DNA from: Calditrichota bacterium
GTDB lineage: Bacteria; Electryoneota; RPQS01
NCBI GenBank assembly: GCA_020637445.1
Contig: JACJVZ010000003.1
Span: 124,001-188,000 of the forward strand
Length of the DNA: 64,000 nucleotides
Direction: 5' to 3'
The notes under the pieces were generated by a model that did not search any database, was not told the DNA's origin, and saw only the letters and a program-made list of their open reading frames with translations. A program made the translations under genes and the position numbers. Positions 57,727 through 64,000 of this stretch are shown in pieces. Positions within the stretch are counted from its first letter, which is position 1. Every line of letters begins with the position of its first letter.

Positions 57727-59409
57727 TTAGAATCCGCTCAGATCATCGTCCAGCGGGAAGTCATCGTAGCCGGGCGACTTATTTATCGCGGGTTTTGACG
57801 GACTTGACATCGGTTTGCTTTTGCTTGCAAAGGGTTTGATGGAAGGTCGCGGGCGTTCATATGAGAACGTGTCGCCGGAACCGCCTTGAACCAACTTTAC
57901 CATGTTGTTGACCGTACCGGTCAGAGATTCCGCCTGTCCGGAGAGTTCTTCTGACGCGGCCGCACCTTGTTCAGCCGCAGCAGCGTTGCTTTGCGTAACC
58001 TTGTCCATTTGGGTGATGGCCGAATTGACTTGCGTGATTCCGTCAGATTGTTCCGACGAGGCGGCGGCGATTTCTCGAATAAGCTGCTGCGCCTTTTGGA
58101 CGGATTGGGTAACGGATCCCAGCGACGACGACACTTGCGACACCGCAGCGCCGCCTTCGTTGACGCGTGAGAGGGTCTCGTCAATCAATCGATTGGTCTC
58201 TTTGGCCGCTTCCGCCGAGCGCATGGCGAGATTCCGGACTTCTTCAGCGACCACGGCAAAGCCTTTACCTGCTTCACCGGCACGCGCAGCTTCGACCGCA
58301 GCGTTCAACGCAAGCAGGTTAGTTTGGAATGCGATCTCATCGATTGTCTTGACAATCTTGGAAGTCTGGGCGGACGCATCTTGGATATTCTCCATGGTCA
58401 CGGCCATGCGGGCTGCGCTGTTTTCAACATCGTGCACAGAGTTAGCTGTTTCCTCCATCAAAGAAGAGGCCGTATGAGAATTGTCCGCATTTTGTTTAGT
58501 CATCGCGGACATTTGCTCGACGCTGGCGCTGATTTCCTCGATGGTGGAGGCTTGCTCGCTGGCACCTTGCGACAGACCTTGTGCGGAAGACGAGACTTCA
58601 TTAGCGGCTTGCGTAAGTTGAGAAGCTCCGTTGTTCAAGTCGGAAATAATCTGTGAGACTGGCTTGTTCACCATTATTTGCACCACGAAGAACAGCACGA
58701 AGCCCATCAAAGAAAGACCCAGCGCGATTAATCCCGCGGCCTTCCACATTGCCGCCATCGTTGCAGCTTCAGCAGCCGCCAAGGGTTGGATAATTTCGAA
58801 GGCACCGTGAACTTCACCGATTTTCCAGTTCTCCATGCGCGCACCGGTCGGATCGAGGCCTTCGTTGTTGCCCCACAGGGCCACAGACTGGGCCGGATCG
58901 CCGTGGCAGAGCATGCACGTCTTAGTCAGGCGGATAGGTTGGAAGTAGCGAATCGCATTTTGATCTTCATCATGAATCCAATACTCATTAGCCCCGCTGT
59001 TTTCAAGTTCACGCAAAGCGACGGCCTCGACTTCGTCCGGCTGGTTTTCCGGATTTCGCGGCTCGAACTTAGGAGTTCGGAATGTAAAGCCACCCATTTT
59101 TGCGCTGGCTTTTCCTGTTTGCCACGCCGTGTACACGGGGACGGTATGCAGGACACGGTCCAGATCATTTTCGTCCGCGTAGCCTCGAACCTGCTCAACA
59201 GAGTAGATACCCGCATCCCAAGCCTCTTCCATTTCCTGCCGGACATTTGCCACAGCAGTAACGACGGAGCGAGATTTTTCTACGTAGGTGTTTTCCGCGT
59301 TATCATGTTCATGCTGTTTGTAAAGACCCAACAGAATGAGCATGAGAGCAAGCGGCAGAATGATGCCGATGCTGATAATTTTTGCCCGCAAGGAAAGGTT
59401 CTTGAGCAC
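57727..59409 (-). CDS. methyl-accepting chemotaxis protein with c-type heme sensor (DUF3365/Tll0287-like)
   Basis: 560 aa. The GTG at 59409 follows GGAG by 7 bp. TM1 is IISIGIILPLALMLILLGLY. The periplasmic part contains EEAWDAGIYSVEQVRGYADE, PVYTAWQTGKASAKMGGFTF, PRNPENQPDEVEA and TCMLCHGDPAQSV with CxxCH at C165-C168-H169, the c-type heme site of the DUF3365 family. TM2 is AAGLIALGLSLMGFVLFFVV. The signalling tip IDEIAFQTNLLALNAAVEAA is intact. Heme-containing MCPs sense redox state, oxygen or NO. The C-terminus ends DDFPLDDDLSGF, similar to the next MCP. Confidence 0.92.
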   Translation of the reverse strand: MLKNLSLRAKIISIGIILPLALMLILLGLYKQHEHDNAENTYVEKSRSVVTAVANVRQEMEEAWDAGIYSVEQVRGYADENDLDRVLHTVPVYTAWQTGKASAKMGGFTFRTPKFEPRNPENQPDEVEAVALRELENSGANEYWIHDEDQNAIRYFQPIRLTKTCMLCHGDPAQSVALWGNNEGLDPTGARMENWKIGEVHGAFEIIQPLAAAEAATMAAMWKAAGLIALGLSLMGFVLFFVVQIMVNKPVSQIISDLNNGASQLTQAANEVSSSAQGLSQGASEQASTIEEISASVEQMSAMTKQNADNSHTASSLMEETANSVHDVENSAARMAVTMENIQDASAQTSKIVKTIDEIAFQTNLLALNAAVEAARAGEAGKGFAVVAEEVRNLAMRSAEAAKETNRLIDETLSRVNEGGAAVSQVSSSLGSVTQSVQKAQQLIREIAAASSEQSDGITQVNSAITQMDKVTQSNAAAAEQGAAASEELSGQAESLTGTVNNMVKLVQGGSGDTFSYERPRPSIKPFASKSKPMSSPSKPAINKSPGYDDFPLDDDLSGF

Positions 59410-59439
59410 GGTTAGTCTCCAGATGATTTCGAGAACAAC

Positions 59440-59481
59440 ATGTCGCGACATTCAAACGGACATATTTCGCGCACATGTGCG
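59440..59481. promoter_or_regulatory. two 12-bp perfect palindromes upstream of the heme MCP
   Basis: ATGTCGCGACAT (59440-59451) and CGCACATGTGCG (59470-59481), with centres exactly 30 bp apart, in the 170-bp leader of the gene. They could be operator sites. Confidence 0.35.
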
Positions 59482-59585
59482 TAAATTCTATCGCGGTAAT
59501 AGTAAGCAAGCCGAGTGCCAGAGTTCATGGGTCAGCAATTTTCGTTAATCTGCTGTGATTCCTAACACAAAAGGGACGGCAAAGA

Positions 59586-59620
59586 GAAGCGGGAGCTTCT
59601 TTGGGAAGCTCCCGCTAAGG
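59586..59620 (-). terminator. hairpin terminator between two heme-MCP genes
   Basis: AGCGGGAGCTTC and GAAGCTCCCGCT around TTTGG, followed by TCTCTTT on the minus strand. Confidence 0.7.
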
Positions 59621-59645
59621 GTGGGGCAATTCTTACCTGATGGAC

Positions 59646-61343
59646 TTAGAACCCGTCCAGCCCATCGTCAAACGGGAAGTCCTTTTCAGTTTCGTACGAA
59701 GACGGCTCATTGTGCTTCTTTGCACCTATCGACATGCGTCCGGCAGTTGAGAAACGTGAAGTACTTCTTGAACGATATTTGCCGAACTCATTCGCGGGAC
59801 TATTTGTGTCAATCCCATTGATCAGCGACAACAGTTGTTTGATTGTTCCGCTCAATGCTTCGGCCTGACCTGACAGTTGTTCCGCGGCGGCGGCACCTTC
59901 TTCCGCAGCGGCAGCATTTGACTGGGTGACCTTGTCCATTTGCGCGATAGCTTGGTTCACTTGCCCAATACCTTGAGCTTGCTCTCCTGAGGCCGCAGCG
60001 ATTTCTTCGATCAAACTTGAAACTTTATTGGCCGAAGTCGTTACGCCACCGAGCGCAGTTTTTAATCCGCTGACGACTTCCACCCCCCCATCCACACGGC
60101 CAAGCGTATCTTCGATAAGCGAGCTGGTGTTCTTTGCAGCTTCGGCCGACCGCATGGCCAGATTACGCACTTCTTCTGCGACGACGGCGAAGCCCTTCCC
60201 CGCTTCGCCGGCACGGGCAGCCTCCACAGCGGCGTTCAGAGCCAATAGATTTGTCTGGAAGGCAATTTCGTCAATGGTCTTAATAATTTTTGAAGTTTGA
60301 TCGCTGGCAGATTTGATTGAGGACATCGCCGTCTCCATGTCGGCAGCGCTCTTGTCCGCCGTCTGCACAGTGCGATTGGTTTCGCCGACCAATGAAGTCG
60401 CGGTGCGGGAGTTGTCCGCATTTTGCTGAGTCATCGCGGCCATTTCTTCAAGGCTCGAGCTGATTTCTTCGATGGAGGATGCTTGTTCACTGGCACCTTG
60501 GGCCAGGCTTTGACTGGTACCGGAAACTTGTCCGGCGGCACCGGCGACTTGATCCGATCCGGACAAGAGCGAATCGACGATGCGGGCGATAGGCTTGTTC
60601 ACCCCGTTTTGAATGGCAAACCAGAGCAAAATTGAGTAGATGATCAATCCGAGCACTACAATGAGTCCGCCTTTTTCTAAAGATGCCCGCAGAGCAGCAT
60701 CGGCATTGTCGAGCGACTGGACGACTTCAAACGCGCCGTGGACTTCGCCGACTTTCCAGTTTTCCATACGCGCACCGGTCGGGTCCTGCCCGGACGAGTT
60801 GCCCCAATATTCGACCGACTTCGCGGGATCGCCGTGGCAATACATGCAAGTGGCTGTGAGTTTGATCGGGCGGAAATAGCGGACAGCATTCAGTTTGTCA
60901 TCAATGACGAAGTGTTCGTCGATTGAACCTGATTCGAGCAGTTTCAGGACATCCGCTTCGACGGCATCCGGTGTGTTTTGGGGATTTCGCGGCTGGTTTT
61001 TGGGAACGCGAAATTGGTAGCCGGCTTCTTCGGCTTTTCGCATCGCAGATTTCCAAGCGGTAACGACAGGAACCGCAGCGACCACCCGGTCAAGTTCGCC
61101 GTGGTCCGCCCAATTGCGAAGTTGATTGATCGTGAAGACACCCGAGTCCCAGTATTCTTCCATACCTTGGCGAGTGGATTCCGTGGCGAGACAGACTGAG
61201 CGCGCTTTCTCAACGATAGCTTGAACGGATTGCTGACGTTGGTGTGAAGCGTAGGCGAAGAACAGGCCGAACATCAAGAGAGTCGGCAGGGCAACGCCCA
61301 TAACGATAATTTTGGTACGGAGAGACCAGCGATTGAAAGACAT
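59646..61343 (-). CDS. methyl-accepting chemotaxis protein with c-type heme sensor (DUF3365/Tll0287-like)
   Basis: 565 aa. Start at 61343 (MSFNRWSLRTK). TM1 is TKIIVMGVALPTLLMFGLFF. The sensor part closely resembles that of the next gene: MEEYWDSGVFTINQLRNWAD, PVVTAWKSAMRKAEEAGYQF, PRNPQNTPDAVEA, then TCMYCHGDPAKSV with CxxCH at C166-C169-H170. TM2 is GGLIVVLGLIIYSILLWFAI. The signalling tip is intact. The C-terminal tail FPFDDGLDGF is shared with the neighbour, as is the sequence order, so the two are a duplication. Heme attachment needs a cytochrome c maturation system elsewhere in the genome. Confidence 0.92.
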   Translation of the reverse strand: MSFNRWSLRTKIIVMGVALPTLLMFGLFFAYASHQRQQSVQAIVEKARSVCLATESTRQGMEEYWDSGVFTINQLRNWADHGELDRVVAAVPVVTAWKSAMRKAEEAGYQFRVPKNQPRNPQNTPDAVEADVLKLLESGSIDEHFVIDDKLNAVRYFRPIKLTATCMYCHGDPAKSVEYWGNSSGQDPTGARMENWKVGEVHGAFEVVQSLDNADAALRASLEKGGLIVVLGLIIYSILLWFAIQNGVNKPIARIVDSLLSGSDQVAGAAGQVSGTSQSLAQGASEQASSIEEISSSLEEMAAMTQQNADNSRTATSLVGETNRTVQTADKSAADMETAMSSIKSASDQTSKIIKTIDEIAFQTNLLALNAAVEAARAGEAGKGFAVVAEEVRNLAMRSAEAAKNTSSLIEDTLGRVDGGVEVVSGLKTALGGVTTSANKVSSLIEEIAAASGEQAQGIGQVNQAIAQMDKVTQSNAAAAEEGAAAAEQLSGQAEALSGTIKQLLSLINGIDTNSPANEFGKYRSRSTSRFSTAGRMSIGAKKHNEPSSYETEKDFPFDDGLDGF

Positions 61344-61537
61344 GACTGTTCCCGTCATTAGTGTACGTGGATTGGGTACACGAAAGGTGACTCGCGGGCC
61401 GTGCCGCCCGCCGACGAGATGTCATCAGGAAATCGCCGCATAATATGCAGCGACAAGGGGATTAAACTCCGCTCGTCTCTGTCGGGACGTGTTGGAAGCA
61501 AGGCTTCCGCGGAGTACCGCACACAGGCGGCGAAACT

Positions 61538-61566
61538 CTCCCGGGCTGCCCGCAAGCAGCCCGGGC
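61538..61566 (-). terminator. GC-rich hairpin after cheW
   Basis: CCCGGGCTGC and GCAGCCCGGG around CCGCA, 11 bp after the cheW stop codon. No T-run follows, so it may act as an attenuator or mRNA-stabilising hairpin rather than a full terminator. Confidence 0.5.
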
Positions 61567-61576
61567 AGAGAGAATC

Positions 61577-62077
61577 TTAGGCTTCGGTTTCCATGGTTTG
61601 CGCAACGTGTGCGCCGTCACTTTCGGGAGACAGAACTTCGTCGATATTCAGCAGGATATTGACACGACCCTTGGCCTTGCCCATGCCGAGAATGAACGAG
61701 TTGTCGACCGAAGCATTGATGCTGGGTGCGTCTTCGATTTCATTAGACGCAATGTCCAGCACTTCTGAAACTTTGTCGACCTGAAGTCCCATGAGATGGC
61801 CGGTGACGTCCACGACAATGATGCACGTTTCGGGAGTTTGCTCGGTGGCGGACATGTCAAACTTAAGGCGAAGATCGATGACGGGAATGACTTTGCCTCG
61901 CAGGTTGATCACGCCGCGAACATGTGCAGGCATGCGGGGGACCTGAGTGATGTCCATCATGCCAATAATTTCACGGACTTTTAGGATTTCGATGCCGTAT
62001 GCTTCATCGGCAAGCTCGAAAGTCAGGTATTTGCCAGCGCGCACGTCCGTGGCAAAGGCTGCATCTTGTACGCTCAC
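61577..62077 (-). CDS. cheW: chemotaxis adaptor CheW
   Basis: 166 aa. The GTG at 62077 follows GGAGAAAG. GKYLTFELADEAYGIEILKV, REIIGMMDITQVPRMPAHVR, GVINLRGKVIPVIDLRLKF and ETCIIVVDVTGHLMGLQVDK are the CheW signature. It couples receptors to the kinase CheA. Three MCP genes follow on the same strand; neither cheA nor other che genes are inside this window. The N-terminal ~13 residues and the acidic tail are variable extensions. Confidence 0.95.
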   Translation of the reverse strand: MSVQDAAFATDVRAGKYLTFELADEAYGIEILKVREIIGMMDITQVPRMPAHVRGVINLRGKVIPVIDLRLKFDMSATEQTPETCIIVVDVTGHLMGLQVDKVSEVLDIASNEIEDAPSINASVDNSFILGMGKAKGRVNILLNIDEVLSPESDGAHVAQTMETEA

Positions 62078-62305
62078 GATGCTTTCTCCAAATCAGGATT
62101 ACAAGTTGATTTGCTGCATAATACAAGCAAAGCAAATGCCTATCCGAAACCCGAAGTTTTACTTCAAAAAGATTTTGCATTTCTGCGATAGGGATTGCGC
62201 AGCAAAACTCTTAACCGTTTGATTTTCCTGAGTTCCAATCCGCGCAAGAACTCGACGAAGAATAGGCAAAAATTGGAGAAATTTCTCGATTTTTTTCAAT
62301 TAGGC

Positions 62306-62336
62306 AAGAAAAACCCGGCTTGCGCCGGGTTTTTTC
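62306..62336. terminator. rho-independent terminator
   Basis: AAAACCCGGC-TTGC-GCCGGGTTTT with TT after it and GAAAAA before, so it could end transcripts in either direction. On the minus strand it follows the nitrilase-family gene. Confidence 0.8.
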
Positions 62337-62356
62337 AACGTTCTTGGTTTGTTCGC

Positions 62357-63148
62357 CTACTGCATCTGGTAGAATTCGGTGCGGCGCGTGGCGAGTGTAT
62401 CGTTGTACGGATTGATAGTTTTGCTATCCGCGAGTTTTGGGTCGATTTCAACGGTCAGAACATCAGCCGAGCTGATAGAACCTGAGGCGAGATGTTCTCC
62501 TTGTGTTCCCATGATGACACTTCTTCCGGTGAACGAGACAGACCTGCCGTCGCGATCTTCCGTGCCAATACGATTTGCAGTCGCTGCGAACACCGTGTTT
62601 TCAAGACAGCGTGTAACCATGGCCGCCTGACAGAAAGGCAACACGAGATTGGAAGGATGCGCCACGATTTGGGCACCGCGCAAGGTTAGCGTGCGCATGA
62701 CTTCGGGGAAACGCCAGTCAAAGCAGATCATAACTCCGACTCGGGCAATGCCGATGTCGTAGACATTGAACGGAATGTCGCCCGGATCGAATCGTTCGGT
62801 TTCTCTGTCGAACAAGTGGACTTTTCGATAGCGGCCGATTTCACCGTGCGGTCCCATGAAGACAGATGAATTGTAAACTTGCTTGCCTTCCCTTTCAATC
62901 AGTCCGATGACCATGTAGCAGTTGCGGTCGCTGCACAGCCCTCTAATCCATTTAGATGTCGGACCGTCGGGAATTTCTTCGGACAGCTCCAAACTCTCGG
63001 CGCGTCCGCGCACTTCGTAGCCGGTCAACGCGAGTTCCGGCAACACCCAGAGGTCCGCTTCCCGTTCTCCCAGCAGTTCTTCGATTTGTTTTTGGTTTTT
63101 TTTGATTTCCCCGAAGATGGGGTCAGTTTGCACGATGCCCAGAATCAT
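62357..63148 (-). CDS. carbon-nitrogen hydrolase (nitrilase superfamily)
   Basis: 263 aa. The catalytic triad is visible: E38 (LWVLPELALTGYE), K109 (IGRYRKVHLFDRE) and C142 (VGVMICFDWRFPE). TANRIGTEDRDGRSVSFTGR is typical of the omega-amidase/N-carbamoyl amidase branch. It has no signal peptide. Substrate could be an omega-amide or carbamoyl compound; it cannot be assigned. It follows the lipoprotein gene by 66 bp and is terminated at 62306-62336. Confidence 0.9.
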   Translation of the reverse strand: MILGIVQTDPIFGEIKKNQKQIEELLGEREADLWVLPELALTGYEVRGRAESLELSEEIPDGPTSKWIRGLCSDRNCYMVIGLIEREGKQVYNSSVFMGPHGEIGRYRKVHLFDRETERFDPGDIPFNVYDIGIARVGVMICFDWRFPEVMRTLTLRGAQIVAHPSNLVLPFCQAAMVTRCLENTVFAATANRIGTEDRDGRSVSFTGRSVIMGTQGEHLASGSISSADVLTVEIDPKLADSKTINPYNDTLATRRTEFYQMQ

Positions 63149-63214
63149 TGTTGTTCGTTTCGGTGCAGATAGTGTGTTTAGCCCGGCGGAAAACAGCCGG
63201 ATAGTTGAAAGTAA

Positions 63215-63772
63215 TTATCCTCTGGCGGAGCTTGCCGCTTCCGCAATATATTTTGAGATGTCGCGTGGAGATTTGAGCGACCATGTTTTGCGTCCGGCTT
63301 CGCTCAGTTTGACGCCTTCGACGGAGCCGCTCGGATCTGAGATAGTTGGAGCTTTCAGAATGAGAAGTTCGCCCGGAAGCAGCGCAACCGTGTCGCTGAT
63401 ACCACCTGCATAGGGCACCGTCTTGCGCACCCATGCTTTCGCATCGACTTCGTAACGACCCGGGGGAATATTCAGAACCGTCACAGAATGCGAGGAAGCG
63501 AGCGGAATGCGCGGCAGCCAATCGGTGTCATGGTCGCCCTTCAGAGTCACCATGGACAGCCACTCGCCGCCTTCGGGAACTTCGGGAAACGCGACGACCA
63601 ACGCGGCACGTCCTTGCTCCAGAAGCACTCCATTGGCATCCAGTCTCGGCACGGCTTCCGGGGATTTGCTTTCCTGCGTGGTACTTGTTTCGGTTGTCGC
63701 CGGAGTTTCGGTCTTTGACTTACTGCAGCCGATGACGAGCACAAAGCTCATCAGAATTAGAAGTGTTCTCAT
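63215..63772 (-). CDS. lipoprotein of unknown function
   Basis: 185 aa. MRTLLILMSFVLVIGCSKSK is a lipoprotein signal (lipobox VIGC), followed by a Thr/Ser-rich linker (TPATTETSTTQESKS). The mature part looks beta-rich: RAALVVAFPEVPEGGEWLSM, LASSHSVTVLNIPPGRYEVD, GELLILKAPTISDP. A helical end (SPRDISKYIAEAASS) closes it. No family is recognised. It is upstream of the nitrilase-family gene on the same strand. Confidence 0.72.
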   Translation of the reverse strand: MRTLLILMSFVLVIGCSKSKTETPATTETSTTQESKSPEAVPRLDANGVLLEQGRAALVVAFPEVPEGGEWLSMVTLKGDHDTDWLPRIPLASSHSVTVLNIPPGRYEVDAKAWVRKTVPYAGGISDTVALLPGELLILKAPTISDPSGSVEGVKLSEAGRKTWSLKSPRDISKYIAEAASSARG

Positions 63773-63826
63773 TGCCCAACTTATGTTATGCCAGATTTTC
63801 TTGCTTTTTTGCCGATGCGCGGCAAC

Positions 63827-64000
63827 TCAGTATGTTCGCGGGTATCCGTAGAGCTGCATCTGGTGACTCGTGCGCGGGAGATATGACCTTGACGTGGACG
63901 AAATTCGCGAGCCGCTGATTAGGTAGGTAACTTGCAAACTTGCCCAGTAGCTGGAGTTGTGGCGTTTGTAGTGCGGTTGTTCCAAGTTTGGAACGTAGTT
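63827..64000 (-). CDS. C-terminal end of an unknown protein (rest outside window)
   Basis: A minus-strand frame is open from the right edge to a TGA at 63827-63829, 57 codons: VPNLEQPHYKRHNSSYWASL, QVTYLISGSRISSTSRSYLP, then HQMQLYGYPRTY. The composition is compatible with the last strands and tail of a beta-rich or outer-membrane protein, but with only 57 residues the call is tentative. It lies 54 bp upstream of the lipoprotein gene. Confidence 0.4.
   Translation of the reverse strand, partial: NYVPNLEQPHYKRHNSSYWASLQVTYLISGSRISSTSRSYLPRTSHQMQLYGYPRTY

Overview
The window reads as a chromosomal segment of a Gram-negative, didermic bacterium from the wider FCB (Fibrobacteres-Chlorobi-Bacteroidetes) neighbourhood. 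The evidence is several secreted proteins with the YPNPFN-type C-terminal domain of type IX secretion cargo, a PorX-type response regulator (receiver plus PglZ domain), a DUF3078-like outer-membrane protein, many lipoproteins and several beta-barrel-like proteins. It does not look like a typical Bacteroidetes genome. Several genes carry ordinary sigma70-like promoters (TTGnnn, 17 bp, TATATT or similar) and clear GGAG-type ribosome binding sites. I cannot name the phylum from the sequence alone.

Layout. 1-4.6 kb: end of an outer-membrane protein, a GT2 glycosyltransferase, a periplasmic 5'-nucleotidase and a lamin-tail-domain secreted protein. 4.6-6.1 kb: ArsR-type regulator and SRPBCC protein, possibly from a leaderless promoter. 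6.2-10.2 kb: rpsU, then a peptidoglycan-binding/CHAP protein, CvpA and MutS2. 10.3-13.6 kb: a Lys-rich/acidic zinc-ribbon protein, then a histidine kinase/response regulator pair. 13.8-15.1 kb: two outer-membrane proteins. 15.3-21.7 kb: dTDP-rhamnose genes (rmlB, C, D, A) interrupted by an SRA-like/HNH endonuclease, a polytopic membrane protein, a SIMPL protein and a GIY-YIG nuclease. 22-25.5 kb: small unknowns, a DUF2520-type protein, a CPBP protease and a tandem repeat array. 25.6-29.5 kb: PorX, a metallophosphoesterase and a lipoprotein. 29.6-37.2 kb: a catalytically degenerate subtilase, a GAF histidine kinase and a Ser/Thr kinase-TPR protein. 38.9-41.1 kb: two tandem TPR-thioredoxin paralogues. 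41.2-55.5 kb: secreted and sorting-domain proteins, MscL, lipoproteins, an RsbU-type phosphatase and a 1204-aa modular surface protein. 55.7-62.1 kb: chemotaxis cluster (CheW and three MCPs, two with a c-type heme site). 62.3-64 kb: a nitrilase-family hydrolase, a lipoprotein and the end of one more gene.

The strongest unusual signal is at 38.9-40.0 kb. A TPR-thioredoxin (TlpA-like) reading frame is interrupted only by an in-frame TGA, exactly where the first Cys of the WCxxC motif belongs (W-TGA-S-G-C). It is followed at the right distance by a GCAGC-GGTC-GCTGC hairpin whose GGUC loop matches the classical bacterial SECIS loop. I annotate it as one selenoprotein gene. Its downstream paralogue has no TGA and appears to have Ser there.

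The second signal is a repeat-rich zone (about 18.3-25.6 kb) with at least four families of small palindromic elements. One family flanks a GIY-YIG nuclease as a perfect 29-bp inverted repeat and supplies its stop codon. Another directly abuts the start codons of two polysaccharide genes. Some of these elements are tandemly amplified just before porX.
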